The position numbers and the translations under genes were made by a program. Shown piece after piece: positions 9,815-18,501 of a DNA stretch of 41,737 bases (within the stretch, counting starts at the first letter, position 1; every line of letters begins with the position of its first letter). The stretch is from CAYQMF01 sp964418595. Lineage in GTDB: Bacteria > Planctomycetota > UBA1135 > UBA2386. The stretch spans positions 1 to 41,737 of the forward strand of contig CAYQMF010000049.1 of assembly GCA_964418595.1 (NCBI GenBank), in the 5' to 3' direction. Under the pieces are notes generated by a model, which saw only the letters and a list, made by a program, of their open reading frames with translations, was not told where the DNA came from and made no database searches.

Positions 9815-11191
9815 CTTCGCGGTCGACACGTCGCGGCTTCCTGCGTGGTCTGGCCGGCGCGCTCGCATCGCCGCTCGTCGGCGCCCACGGCATGCGCGCA
9901 TTCGCTCCGCTCCCACTGTTCGCGGATCCTGCGCAGCAACCTGCGCCTCACCACCCCCCGCGGGCGCGGGCGCTGATCCTCCTGTACATGGACGGCGGGC
10001 CCTCGCAGGTCGACACCTTCGACCCCAAGCCGCGCCTGCAGCGGGAACACGGCAAGCCCTTCGGTCTGGACAAGGAGCCCACCCAGTTCAACGACGATGG
10101 CCACACGCTGGCCTCGCCCTGGAAGTTCGCGCAACACGGCGCCAGCGGGCTCTGGGTCAGCGAGCTGTTCCCGTACGTGGCGCGCTGCGCCGACCAGCTC
10201 GCCGTCATCCGATCGATGACCTCCGAGTTCTCCGAGCACACCACGGCGAACTACTTCCTGCACACCGGCACGGGCCTGCAGGGGCGCCCGAGCCTGGGCG
10301 CCTGGATCGCGTATGGCCTCGGCACCGACAGCCGCGACCTCCCCGCGCACATCGTCCTGGACGGTGGCCTCATCCCGGCGGGCGGGCTCGACTGCTTCGG
10401 CAGCAGCTTCCTGCCAGCGACCTTCCAAGGGTCGATCCTGCGCGCCGGCACGGAAGCCCTCGCCAACCTGCGTCCCCGCGACGGCGACATGGCCGGGCAG
10501 GCCGCGCGGCTCGCGCTCACCCGTCGCCTGGATGCGCTCGGCGCCCAGGCGTTCCAAGACGCGCAGGTCGCGGCGGCAATCGCCAACCAGGATCTGGCCG
10601 CGCGGATGCAGCACGCCGTGCCCGAGGCCATGGCACTCACGACCGAATCCAAGGCGACCCGCGAGCTGTACGGACTCGAGGCTGCCGATGAGCACACGCG
10701 CTCCTTCGGCGCGCAGTGCCTCGCCGCGCGCCGCCTGGTCGAGCGCGGCGTCCGCTTCCTCGAACTCACCTGTCCGAGCATCGACGGCGCCGATCGCTGG
10801 GACCAGCACGGCCGGCTCGCCACCGACCACCCCCGCAACGCGCGCGCGGTCGACCAGCCGATCGCCGGGCTGCTTGTGGATCTTGCCGCGCGTGGCCTGC
10901 TCGACGAGACCCTGGTCCTTTGGACCGGTGAGTTCGGTCGCACGCCGTTCGCCCAGGGGCGCGATGGGCGGGACCACAATCCCTTCGCGTTCACGAGCTG
11001 GCTCGCCGGCGGCGGCACACGCGGCGGCACCGTACACGGCGAAACCGACGAGTACGGCTACAAGGTCGTGCACGGCCGCGTGACCATGCACGACCTGCAC
11101 GCGACCCTGCTCCACTTGCTGGGCATCGACCACACGAAGCTGACCCATCGCTTCGGGGGTCGCGACATCCGACTCACGGACGTCCACGGCG
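9811..11191 (+). CDS. DUF1501 protein, partner of DUF1549/DUF1553 (3' end in gap)
   Basis: About 460 residues before the assembly gap. Twin-arginine type signal STRRGFLRGLAGALASPL at the N-terminus, so export in folded form is likely. DUF1501 (alkaline-phosphatase/sulfatase-like fold) features: MDGGPSQVDTFDPKP near residue 60, SEFSEHTTANYFLHTG, WDQHG, LVLWTGEFGRTP, DHNPFAFTSWLAGGG, and HDLHATLLHLLGIDH with RFGGRDIRLTDVHG at the gap edge. Family members normally end about ten residues after this last motif, so only a short tail is missing. The ATG overlaps the upstream stop as ATGA, indicating translational coupling. The function of DUF1501 proteins is not established; the fold suggests a metal-dependent hydrolase of sulfate or phosphate esters. 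Confidence 0.92.
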
Positions 11192-11291
11192 NNNNNNNNN
11201 NNNNNNNNNNNNNNNNNNNNNNNNNNNNNNNNNNNNNNNNNNNNNNNNNNNNNNNNNNNNNNNNNNNNNNNNNNNNNNNNNNNNNNNNNNN
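11192..11291. other. Assembly gap of 100 N
   Basis: Exactly 100 N, a placeholder of unknown true length. It lies between two convergent DUF1501 genes and removes the 3' end of the left one. The right-hand gene ends at 11324, so the gap plus 32 bp hold the convergent intergenic space. Confidence 0.98.
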
Positions 11292-11323
11292 CACGGCGGG
11301 GTCGCCGCAATCCTTCCCTCCGT

Positions 11324-12583
11324 CTAGAGCGCGCCGAGGAGCGGGAAGGTTCCGCCCAGGATCGGTGCGTGCGGCGTGCCCAGCACACGCTCGAGGACGG
11401 TCGCATACAGGCTGCGGAAGTCCGTCGAGAGCGCGTTGAACGGGAAGTAGTACGTCGTGTACGGCGTGACCGCGGCGTTGAGGTCGGGGTAGTTGCCGTA
11501 GAGACCGGCGTTGACCGGCCCACCGGCCAGGAACGCGACACCGCCGTGGCCGTGCTCGCAGCCGAGCGAGCCGTTCTCGCCGAAGCGGCGCGAGAACTCC
11601 GAGAACACCATCACCACGACCTCGTCGCGCATGCCTTGCGCACTGAGATCGTCGAGGAACGCCTTGAGCGCCTGCGCGAACCCGGCCAGCAGGTTGGCGA
11701 AGTTGCCCGTGTGCGGCGCACCGAGGACGGCCTCGTTGGCATGCGTGTCGAAGCCACCGGTGTTGGTGTAGTACGCCTCCGTCGGCAGGCCGTAGATGAT
11801 GTAACGCGCGGCGAGCTTGAGGGCGTTGGCGAGCGCGTTGTTGGGATAGGTGGCGGCCGGCTGGTAGTTGGCCCCCACGGTCTGCAGCAGCGTGCTCGAG
11901 TTGAGCGCGTTGACGATGCCGTTCGCCGCGACCTGCAGGTTCGGGTTGCTCGGCGAGCGCATGAGCAGCGCGTTCGCCTGCAGCGCCGCTGCCTCCACGA
12001 GGTTGTCGGCCGCGGTGCGGGGGTCGTACTGGAACGCGTAGCTCGCCAGGTTCGTGAGCACCGGCACGCGCGAGCCGGAGAATGCCTGGCTCAGCGATGA
12101 CTCGAGGTCCAGCGCCGGGAACTCGAAGGTCCCCTGGTAGCCGAGCTGGAGGTAGCGCGCCAGCCAACCGGTCTGCAGCACCGACACCGCCGGATCGCCC
12201 GCGTACCACTTCTTCTCCGACTCGAAGTGGGAGAGGTTGGGGTTGGGGTAGCCGATGTTGTTGATGATCGCGAGGTCACCGCGGTCGTACAGGTCCTTCA
12301 GCGGCGCCAGCGAAGGGTGCCAGTAGAAGTCGGTGCCCGCCTGGATCTGCAGCGTGTTGGCGCGCGCGATGCCGAGGTTCGGTCGCGCGGCGATGTAGTT
12401 CGGGTGATCGCACTGCGGGAGCAGGTTGACGTAGTCCCAACCGCCCCGGATCTGGATCACCACGAGTTTCTTCAGGGACCGGCCGGAGGCCCGCATCCAC
12501 GCGGGGGCGAGGCTCACGCCGGCGAGAGGGGCCGCCGCGCCTGCGGCAAGCCCACTGATCATGAAGTCGCGACGAGTGGTCAT
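11324..12583 (-). CDS. DUF1501 protein, partner of DUF1800
   Basis: 419 residues. Twin-arginine signal TTRRDFMISGLAAGAAAPL. The fold matches the DUF1501 branch that accompanies DUF1800: LVVIQIRGGWDYVNLLPQ, YWHPSLAPLKDLYDRGDLA, NTGGFDTHANE, VMVFSEFSRRFGENGSLG and EHGHGGVAFLAGG. Compared with the gene at 9811 it is shorter and diverges strongly, so the two belong to different subgroups. Start ATG 12583 follows a strong AGGAGGAG 4 nt upstream that overlaps the stop codon of the DUF1800 gene. The two are a common gene pair across many phyla, thought to be exported, with no assigned reaction. Confidence 0.92.
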   Translation of the reverse strand: MTTRRDFMISGLAAGAAAPLAGVSLAPAWMRASGRSLKKLVVIQIRGGWDYVNLLPQCDHPNYIAARPNLGIARANTLQIQAGTDFYWHPSLAPLKDLYDRGDLAIINNIGYPNPNLSHFESEKKWYAGDPAVSVLQTGWLARYLQLGYQGTFEFPALDLESSLSQAFSGSRVPVLTNLASYAFQYDPRTAADNLVEAAALQANALLMRSPSNPNLQVAANGIVNALNSSTLLQTVGANYQPAATYPNNALANALKLAARYIIYGLPTEAYYTNTGGFDTHANEAVLGAPHTGNFANLLAGFAQALKAFLDDLSAQGMRDEVVVMVFSEFSRRFGENGSLGCEHGHGGVAFLAGGPVNAGLYGNYPDLNAAVTPYTTYYFPFNALSTDFRSLYATVLERVLGTPHAPILGGTFPLLGAL

Positions 12584-12587
12584 GGGT

Positions 12588-12595
12588 CTCCTCCT
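12588..12595 (-). promoter_or_regulatory. Strong ribosome binding site of the DUF1501 gene
   Basis: AGGAGGAG, 4 nt before the ATG at 12583. Its first base is also the last base of the DUF1800 stop codon, so ribosomes finishing DUF1800 are positioned to restart. Confidence 0.75.
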
Positions 12596-14091
12596 CAGCT
12601 CACCTGGTACTCGGGAAGGGACATGATCAGGTGCACGAGACCCCGAACTTTCTCGTTGACCTTCGCGGGAGTGAGGACGAACGGACTGGGCCCGGTGTCG
12701 ATGCGGTTCATGAACTCGATCAACACGGTCCGGACGAAGACAGGCACGTCACCGTCGACCAGCAGCGCCAGGTAGTGATCGACGATCTGGTCGGCGGTCG
12801 TCAGGTTGTAGCGAACGATCTCGCGGAACACGTCGAGGCCCGCACGCACGCCGTCGGTGGTCGACACCTGGCTCAGCTCGTTGGCGAAGTTCGCGCGCGC
12901 GATGACGGTGGACGAGTCGATCCAGCCGGCGCCCTCCTCGAGACCAGCGGGGTTGGTGTACGCCATCAGCGCGAGGCCCATGGCCTGCACCCGCGCGCCG
13001 AGGGTCGAGTACGAGCCGATCGACGCGCGCGTGCCCCGGATCGCGCCGCACACGAAGTCCATCGGGCTCTTGACGAGCTGGCGGTAGGCGCCTGGCCCGT
13101 AGAAGAACGTGCTGCGCAGGATGATGCTCATCAGGCTGCGCACGTCGTAGTTGGCCGCCTTCCAGCGGTTGGCCAGCTCCGTGACCAGCGCCGGGTCGGG
13201 GTTCTCCGCGACGAAGTACTCCCAGATCTTGCGGCCCACGTACTCGGCCGCCTGCCACTTGCCGTTGACCCGGTGGTTCAGCAGCACGTCGATGAGCTGG
13301 AAGCCCTCGGCCATGCCCGCCGACGGGATGTTCACGCCGAGCACGGTCTTGGCGCCCGCGAGGTGGTAGGAGGCGTTGTAGAAGAACTGGTCGAAGCCGG
13401 TCAGCGACCAGCCGGTGAGGCAACGGGCCGCCTGGACGACGTCGTTCTGCGTGTAGCCACCCGTGACGCCGATGCTGTACAGCTCGAGCAGCTCACGGCC
13501 GTAGTTCTCGTTCACGACCCCGCGCAGGCCGTTCACGTTGTTGTCCAGCCAGTAGAGCATGGCCGGATCGCGCGACACCTCGATCAGGATGTCGCGGAAG
13601 CTGCCCAGGCCGAACTGACGGAAGAGGTTGATGTGCCGGCTGAGCGTGGCTGCCGACTGCACGCTGTCCGAGCCGACCGAGAAGTGGTCGTGCCAGAACA
13701 ACGCCATCTTCTCCTTCAAGGGATACAGCGTGCTCACCGCCTCGTGGATCCACATCGCGCGCCGCGACGCGAGGCTGTAGGTGAGGTTGAGCAACTCGCC
13801 GTTGGGCAGGACCGCGAAACCGTACTCCTTCACGCCCGTGGTCGACGGCGTGAGCAGCAGGTCCACCGTGCGGTCGAGACCGAGCGCGACGACCGCATCG
13901 ATCTCCTCGAGGTTGCCGCCGAACCCTGCGCGCCGCAGCAGGTGTGCGGCCTTCTTGCGGTCCCACACGTCGCCCGCGGACGGGCGCCAGGGAGCGAGGT
14001 CGGCGATGGGATCACGCTGGATGCCGAACCCACCACCTGCGCCGGAAACCGGTGCAGCGGGGGCGGCCTTGGACGAACCCTGCAGGAGCAT
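12595..14091 (-). CDS. DUF1800 protein
   Basis: 498 residues. DUF1800 features: KKAAHLLRRAGFGG near residue 50, REKM-like LKEKMALFWHDHFSVG, LFRQFGLGSFRDILIEVSRD, DNNVNGLRGVVNENYGRELL, GVTGGYTQNDVVQAARCLTG and LSMIILRSTFFYG-like RSLMSIILRSTFFYGPGAY. Start ATG 14091 is chosen for a GAAAGGG ribosome site 6 nt upstream; the frame extends 18 codons further without support. No clear signal peptide follows this start (residues 1-20 are mildly hydrophobic only), unlike its Tat-exported DUF1501 partner 11 nt downstream. The biochemical role of DUF1800 is unknown; the pair is widespread in Planctomycetota, Proteobacteria and Acidobacteriota. Confidence 0.93.
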   Translation of the reverse strand: MLLQGSSKAAPAAPVSGAGGGFGIQRDPIADLAPWRPSAGDVWDRKKAAHLLRRAGFGGNLEEIDAVVALGLDRTVDLLLTPSTTGVKEYGFAVLPNGELLNLTYSLASRRAMWIHEAVSTLYPLKEKMALFWHDHFSVGSDSVQSAATLSRHINLFRQFGLGSFRDILIEVSRDPAMLYWLDNNVNGLRGVVNENYGRELLELYSIGVTGGYTQNDVVQAARCLTGWSLTGFDQFFYNASYHLAGAKTVLGVNIPSAGMAEGFQLIDVLLNHRVNGKWQAAEYVGRKIWEYFVAENPDPALVTELANRWKAANYDVRSLMSIILRSTFFYGPGAYRQLVKSPMDFVCGAIRGTRASIGSYSTLGARVQAMGLALMAYTNPAGLEEGAGWIDSSTVIARANFANELSQVSTTDGVRAGLDVFREIVRYNLTTADQIVDHYLALLVDGDVPVFVRTVLIEFMNRIDTGPSPFVLTPAKVNEKVRGLVHLIMSLPEYQVS

Positions 14092-14097
14092 GGGGAA

Positions 14098-14104
14098 CCC
14101 TTTC
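14098..14104 (-). promoter_or_regulatory. Ribosome binding site of the DUF1800 gene
   Basis: GAAAGGG, 6 nt before ATG 14091; it decides this start over the upstream GTG-type alternative at 14145. Confidence 0.6.
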
Positions 14105-14178
14105 AGTTGGGGAAGGTGCGAGCAGCGGTTCCCTCCGCACACCAAGAACCGGCGTCGGAGGGCTGAGGAACGCGGCGG

Positions 14179-14184
14179 AGTCTA
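14179..14184 (-). promoter_or_regulatory. Possible -10 element for the DUF1800-DUF1501 operon
   Basis: TAGACT on the minus strand, about 87 nt before the DUF1800 start, giving a leader of roughly 80 nt. A small inverted repeat (GCCGAT, GGT, ATCGGC at 14210-14224) lies 25 bp upstream and could be an operator. No -35 match was convincing. The remaining intergenic sequence to 14321 shows nothing else. Confidence 0.3.
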
Positions 14185-14321
14185 GGGACGGATTGCGCCG
14201 ATCGCTGTCGCCGATGGTATCGGCCGTGCATCACTTCTGTAACGGCGCCCGGGTGAGCTGACGGCGCGTTCGTGCCGACGATGCTACCGGAGCGATCGCC
14301 CCCGGCCGCGTCGCGTCCCCT

Positions 14322-15086
14322 TCAGTACAGGACCGTGGTCAGGCGTCGTCGGTACTCGTCGCTCAATTCCTCGTCTTCGCCGATCACGGCGAAGCACATC
14401 AGCATCGCCCGGCGTGCCATGCCGTCGGCGAACCCGCGGTCGCGGCGGGCGGCCTCGAGGAGGCTCTCCAGCGCTCCCTCGACGTGACCGGCGAAGAAGT
14501 GGTCGCGCGCTTCCCGCAGCGCCTTCGCCGCGGGTCCGTCCGCGTCACCCGGACCAGGATCGAGCCAGTCCAACCCGCCGCGCACGCGAGCCGCGACATC
14601 GGCGAGGTCGTCGGTCTCGCTGATCCCCGTCAACTCCTGCTCCGCCGCCCCGCGGTCGCCGCGCATGACCGCGTCGAGAGCACGGGCCAGTCGCTGGCCT
14701 GGGCTGTCAGGATCGACCGGAGCCTCCGGCGGTGCCGCCGCACCCGGCTCGATCCCGGCCCGCTTCAGGAACCGGCGCACCTCCGGCTCCGACACCGCGC
14801 CCGCGAACGCCTCCACCGGTCGCCCCTGATCGAGGAGCACGACGTACGGGATGCTGCGAACCTGGAACGCCGCCGCCAGCTCCTGCTCCGCCTCCGTGTC
14901 GACCTTGCCGAGGACGAACGCACCGCCGTACTCCGCGGCGAGCTTCTCGAGTACCGGCCCGAGCGTCCGGCACGGTCCGCACCACGCCGCCCAGAAGTCG
15001 AGCAGGATCGGCACCTGCAGGGAGCGCTCCAGCACGTCGCGCTGGAAGGTCTCGACCGTCACATCGAACACGTTGGTCGCGGGCAT
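14322..15086 (-). CDS. cnoX: CnoX-type thioredoxin with TPR region
   Basis: 254 residues. N-terminal thioredoxin domain (about 1-110) with LLDFWAAWCGPCRTLGPVLE, active-site Cys36 and Cys39, and the cis-proline motif RSIPYVVLLDQGRPV. The C-terminal half (about 135-254) contains tetratricopeptide-like helices and ends EEYRRRLTTVLY-like (DEYRRRLTTVLY), matching the end of E. coli CnoX/YbbN. CnoX proteins are chaperedoxins that hold unfolding clients, protect their cysteines under oxidative stress and pass them to GroEL. Unlike the E. coli protein, this one keeps a full WCGPC, as many other CnoX members do, so it may also be an active oxidoreductase. Start ATG 15086 follows a GGCAGG directly; upstream is a 218-bp space holding a 15-bp inverted repeat. 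Confidence 0.9.
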   Translation of the reverse strand: MPATNVFDVTVETFQRDVLERSLQVPILLDFWAAWCGPCRTLGPVLEKLAAEYGGAFVLGKVDTEAEQELAAAFQVRSIPYVVLLDQGRPVEAFAGAVSEPEVRRFLKRAGIEPGAAAPPEAPVDPDSPGQRLARALDAVMRGDRGAAEQELTGISETDDLADVAARVRGGLDWLDPGPGDADGPAAKALREARDHFFAGHVEGALESLLEAARRDRGFADGMARRAMLMCFAVIGEDEELSDEYRRRLTTVLY

Positions 15087-15226
15087 CCTGCCAAGCTGAG
15101 AGGGCGGCGGCGGCGCGGTCAACGCCGATTGCACGGCGCTCCCGTTACGAGATCGAACCCCCCCCGCCGGCAACGGCGGCCCGGACCGCGACGCGCTGCG
15201 CCGGCACGCCGCTTGTTCTGGCAGGC

Positions 15227-15302
15227 GCGGGTCGGGCCCGAATCGAAGATCCACAAGGGGTGGGCCTTCGACAGAGGCGACCGGAACTCGGGCCCGACCC
15301 GC
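15227..15302. repeat. Perfect 15-bp inverted repeat with structured 46-nt spacer
   Basis: Left arm GCGGGTCGGGCCCGA at 15227-15241; right arm at 15288-15302 is its exact reverse complement. Inside the spacer TCGAAG (15243-15248) can pair with CTTCGA (15266-15271) around a further CCAC/GTGG stem. The right arm ends 2 bp before the stop codon of the methyltransferase, reading on the minus strand. No T run follows on either strand, so a standard intrinsic terminator is unlikely. Possibilities are a structured 3' UTR or RNA between the methyltransferase and cnoX, a protein-binding site, or a small palindromic mobile repeat. Confidence 0.75.
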
Positions 15303-15304
15303 TT

Positions 15305-16114
15305 TCACCCGCGCGCTGCTGCGCCTTGCCACCGGTACACGCCCAGCAAACAACGCTCGGGGTAGCGCATGCCGACCGCGCGCAACATCCGGCGCAACGT
15401 CAACTCGGCCCAGGCGAGCGCGCGGAAGCGACCGAAGGTGCGGCAGTCGTCCAGCCAGAAGAAGCCCACCTCGTCGAAGCGCTCCGCCGCGAACAGCGCG
15501 CGCAGCCGGCGCCGCGAGTTCATCCGGAACGCCGTGGGAAACGTGTCCTTCTCCTCCGTCCGCCACAGCCAGCGCTTGACGCGATGCCGCAGCCACATGG
15601 GCGCGAGGCGGGTGAGGAGCGGCATCGGCGACCACGCGTCCACCGTGTAGACCACGACCAGGCCCCCGGGCGCGGCCGCGCGCGCCAGCGCCGCGAGCAC
15701 CGCAGCCGGATCGGTGACGTGCTCCGCCACCATGCGCAGCGTGATCAGGTCGAAGGCGTGCTCGCCGTCGAACGCCTCGAACGCGGCCTGCACCTTCTCG
15801 TGCACGAACGGGTTCTCGGCGAGCGTGGGATCCGGGTCCACCCCGACCAGGCGAGCGCAGCGATCGGCAAGCGTGCGCGCGAGGGTACGGTTGCTGGGGA
15901 AGACCTCGCGACCGCAGCCCACGTCCAACCAGCGCGTGCCCGGCCCGACCAGCCGCGCCACCGCCGCCTCGTAGTGTTCGTCGGGGTTGTGGTAGTGGAA
16001 CCTCCGCCGCTGGCGTGGCCCCCACCCGAGGGCTGGCTCGGGCCCGTACTTCATGGTGAAGACCGCCCCCAGCTCGGCGTCGGTCAAGGGCACGAACGGC
16101 GAGGGTCCGCTCAC
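15305..16114 (-). CDS. Class I SAM-dependent methyltransferase
   Basis: 269 residues. Seven-strand methyltransferase fold: motif I WLDVGCGREVFPSN near residue 64, the acidic end of strand 2 in LVGVDPDPTLAENP, motif IV region FDLITLRMVAEHVTDPAAVL, and PGGLVVVYTVDAW. The C-terminal part is basic and aromatic. The substrate cannot be read; the EHV variant of motif IV is typical of small-molecule or lipid methyltransferases. GTG at 16114 overlaps the aldo/keto reductase stop as GTGA; an ATG at 16054 would give 249 residues, but the overlap and the residues between favour the GTG. The pair is therefore probably co-translated. Confidence 0.85.
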   Translation of the reverse strand: MSGPSPFVPLTDAELGAVFTMKYGPEPALGWGPRQRRRFHYHNPDEHYEAAVARLVGPGTRWLDVGCGREVFPSNRTLARTLADRCARLVGVDPDPTLAENPFVHEKVQAAFEAFDGEHAFDLITLRMVAEHVTDPAAVLAALARAAAPGGLVVVYTVDAWSPMPLLTRLAPMWLRHRVKRWLWRTEEKDTFPTAFRMNSRRRLRALFAAERFDEVGFFWLDDCRTFGRFRALAWAELTLRRMLRAVGMRYPERCLLGVYRWQGAAARG

Positions 16115-17061
16115 GCCGGGAACAGGCCGTCGAGTCGGGCCAACTCCCGCTCGCTCAGGGTCAGGGCCACCGCCGCCACGTTCTCCTCGAGCTGCGCCGC
16201 GCTCGTCGCACCGACGATCACGCTCGCCACCTCGCGGCGCGCGAGGCAGAACGCCAGCGCCACCTGCACCGGCGTTGCCGGGATCTCGCTCGCCAGCTCC
16301 TTCAGGCCCTCGACCATCGAGAGCCGTTTCGGCGTGAGGTAGCGACCGATGAACTGGTTCACCTCGGAGTTGCCGGCGCGAGTATCGGCGCCAGGCGCGA
16401 CGCCCTCGCCGTACTTCCCGCTCAGCACGCCCTGCGCGAGCGGCGAGTACACGATCTGCCCGACCCCGTGCTCGGCCGACACCGGGAGTACCTCGGCCTC
16501 GATCCCGCGGTCGAACAGGTTGTAGAGCGGCTGGTTCGAGATCGGCGCCGGGAGCCCCTGGGCGCGGCACCACGTGACCACCGCCGCGATCGCCCACGCC
16601 GGCCATTGGCTCACGCCCCAGTAGAGCACCTTCCCTTGCCGGATCAGGTCCCCCATGGCCATCGCCGTCTCCTCGAAGGACACCTCCGGATCGAAACGAT
16701 GGCACTGGTACAGGTCCAGGTATTCGACGCCGAGGCGGCGCAGCGACGCATGCAGCGACTCGACCACGTGCTTGCGCGACAGCCCGCGGTCGTTGACGTC
16801 GTCGCTCATCGGAAAGAAGCACTTGCTGGCGATGACCACGTGCTCGCGCCGCGTGTTGCGCAGGGCCTTGCCCAGCGCGACCTCGCCCGCGCCCCGGGCG
16901 TACACGTCCGCGGTGTCGAACAGGTTCACGCCCAGTTCCCGGGCGCGCGCCACCAGCCGGTCGGTGCCGGCCTGATCCACCGTGTTGCCCAGCGTCAACC
17001 AGGAACCGAGGCTGACCACACTCACCTTGAGGCCCGAACGGCCGAGTCGGACGTAGCGCAT
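16111..17061 (-). CDS. Aldo/keto reductase, potassium-channel beta-subunit-like group
   Basis: 316 residues, NADPH-dependent (beta/alpha)8 reductase. The catalytic tetrad is visible: Asp and Tyr in FDTADVYARGAGE, Lys in HVVIASKCFF, His in YLDLYQCHRFDP. NADPH-site strands IVYSPLAQGVLSGKY and VIVGATSAAQLEEN are intact. The opening MRYVRLGRSGLKVSVVSLG and the ISNQPLYNLFDRGIE region place it with the Kv-beta/YghZ-like AKR branch. The natural substrate is unknown. A TACAAA lies 12 nt before ATG 17061 and may be part of the promoter. The methyltransferase overlaps its 3' end by 4 nt. Confidence 0.93.
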   Translation of the reverse strand: MRYVRLGRSGLKVSVVSLGSWLTLGNTVDQAGTDRLVARARELGVNLFDTADVYARGAGEVALGKALRNTRREHVVIASKCFFPMSDDVNDRGLSRKHVVESLHASLRRLGVEYLDLYQCHRFDPEVSFEETAMAMGDLIRQGKVLYWGVSQWPAWAIAAVVTWCRAQGLPAPISNQPLYNLFDRGIEAEVLPVSAEHGVGQIVYSPLAQGVLSGKYGEGVAPGADTRAGNSEVNQFIGRYLTPKRLSMVEGLKELASEIPATPVQVALAFCLARREVASVIVGATSAAQLEENVAAVALTLSERELARLDGLFPA

Positions 17062-17115
17062 CGCGTGCGGCGCTTTGTACCCATCGCCGCGGCCCAGTCA
17101 CGCGTCCTTCCCGCG

Positions 17116-18480
17116 TCAGCGACGCCCGCACTCCGCGTCGAGCGCGTCGCAGAACGCGCGGAACTCCGCGCGCGCCACGCTCCGCTCACCCAGCGAGCGC
17201 AGCACGGCACCGCGGTCGGGGGCAAGGCCCTCGAGGTCGGCGCGCAGCGCCGCCAGGAACGATGCACGCACGCCGGCCTGTCCCGAGAGGAGCCAGCGCG
17301 CGACCAGCGCGGCGCAGCCGTAGTCGCCGGCGTCGAGGAACACCCCGCCGGCGACGCGCTCGACCCGCGTCCATGGATCGTCGTCGACGCGCGCGCGAAA
17401 CAACCCCTCGCGCAGGTCATCGTCGCAGCCGCCGCCGTCACTCTCGATCGTGGTCTCGTAGTGCATGCACACGGCCTCCTCGATCCACGAGAACGGGATG
17501 TCCGGCGGAGGGATGTTGCGCCGCCCTGCCACCCGCAGGTGGAAGAGCTGGTGCACGACCTCGTGGCAGAGGTTCTCGCGCAACTGCCTTCGTCCTACTT
17601 CGTCATCCCCGGGCAGGAACGCGGCCGCCTCCCGCGCGAACAGGGAGTACACCCCCACCGTCCCGGGCTCGCGCGCGCAGGCCTGCTTGAGCAGGCCATC
17701 GACGCCGAGCATGTCGAAGGTCGGACGCGCGCCGAACGCGAGCACGCTGCATTCCCCCGGCGCCGCGACCACCGCGAGTCGCGCCTCGACAGCCAAGGAC
17801 TCCCACGAGCCGTGCACCCGCTCCAGGTCGGCGGCGAGGCTGGCCGCGAGCGGGAGCGGCACGTCGGTCGTGATCCGGAAGTGCGCGGTCCGCACCGTGT
17901 ACGCATCCGGCCACGTGGCGCGCCGCTCGCCGGCCACGGTCGCGGACACTCCGCCGCCCAACGCCTGCAGCCCGCGCGTCGCCGCCGCGAGTTCGCGCGC
18001 GGGCACCGGCCCATGCCGGCCGAGCAGGCCGAACCCGTGATCCGCAAGGCGCGAGCCGATCCCAGGCAGCTCCGGATCCAGGCAGCCCGCCACGCGCACG
18101 ACCTCGCGCGCGGCGTCGGGCGACGCGCCGCGCACGGCGTCGGCGAGCATGCCACGCAGTTCCGTCACCTGCTGCGTCCACTCCGCATCGTGGCGACGAC
18201 GCTCCGCGTGCAAGGCCGCTGACTCCGTGTGCGCGTCGAGTTCCGCTGCACGTCGCAGCGCCCCCGCGACGCGGTGTCCGGGCGCCGCGCGCAGGCACCG
18301 CCGCGCCAGCGCGGCACCCTCGTGCACGAACCCGTGCTCGAGGGACCAGTCCACGCACCGGGCCGCGGCGTCGACCAGTTCGCGCGCCGGCTCGCGCGGG
18401 GCATGCCCAGGCAGCGCGGCCACGCAGAGCGCGATCAGCCACGCGCGCCGGCGCGGCCCTGTCCTTCGGAGCTGGCTCAC
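17116..18480 (-). CDS. Putative secreted HExxH metallopeptidase
   Basis: 454 residues, no confident family name. An N-terminal signal is suggested by RRRAWLIALCVAALPGHA. Residues 30-180 are helix-rich and resemble tetratricopeptide-type packing. A zinc-peptidase core follows: HFRITTDVPLPLAAS at about 200, then HEVVH at 306-310 and WIEEAVCMHYE at 332-342, the spacing expected of gluzincins in which the second Glu is the third zinc ligand. The arrangement resembles DUF1570/peptidase-MA-like proteins of planctomycetes, and activity is inferred, not shown. GTG 18480 is preceded at 8 nt by TAGCAT and faces the yceH start only 21 bp away. Confidence 0.7.
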   Translation of the reverse strand: MSQLRRTGPRRRAWLIALCVAALPGHAPREPARELVDAAARCVDWSLEHGFVHEGAALARRCLRAAPGHRVAGALRRAAELDAHTESAALHAERRRHDAEWTQQVTELRGMLADAVRGASPDAAREVVRVAGCLDPELPGIGSRLADHGFGLLGRHGPVPARELAAATRGLQALGGGVSATVAGERRATWPDAYTVRTAHFRITTDVPLPLAASLAADLERVHGSWESLAVEARLAVVAAPGECSVLAFGARPTFDMLGVDGLLKQACAREPGTVGVYSLFAREAAAFLPGDDEVGRRQLRENLCHEVVHQLFHLRVAGRRNIPPPDIPFSWIEEAVCMHYETTIESDGGGCDDDLREGLFRARVDDDPWTRVERVAGGVFLDAGDYGCAALVARWLLSGQAGVRASFLAALRADLEGLAPDRGAVLRSLGERSVARAEFRAFCDALDAECGRR

Positions 18481-18501
18481 GGCGGGCTATGCTAGCGCCC
18501 G
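18481..18501. promoter_or_regulatory. 21-bp divergent promoter with overlapping -10 hexamers
   Basis: The entire space between two divergent starts is 21 bp. On the plus strand TATGCT (18488-18493) is 8 nt before ATG 18502. On the minus strand TAGCAT (18494-18489) is 8 nt before GTG 18480. The two hexamers overlap in the near-palindrome CTATGCTAG. Both transcripts would be leaderless and could not be made at the same time from one site. The interval at 21384-21404 has the same layout. Confidence 0.55.

Noticed and set aside
15140..15175. GGGTTCGATCTC on the minus strand resembling a tRNA T-arm
   Set aside because: The 5-bp T-stem, acceptor stem and anticodon arm cannot be formed around it.
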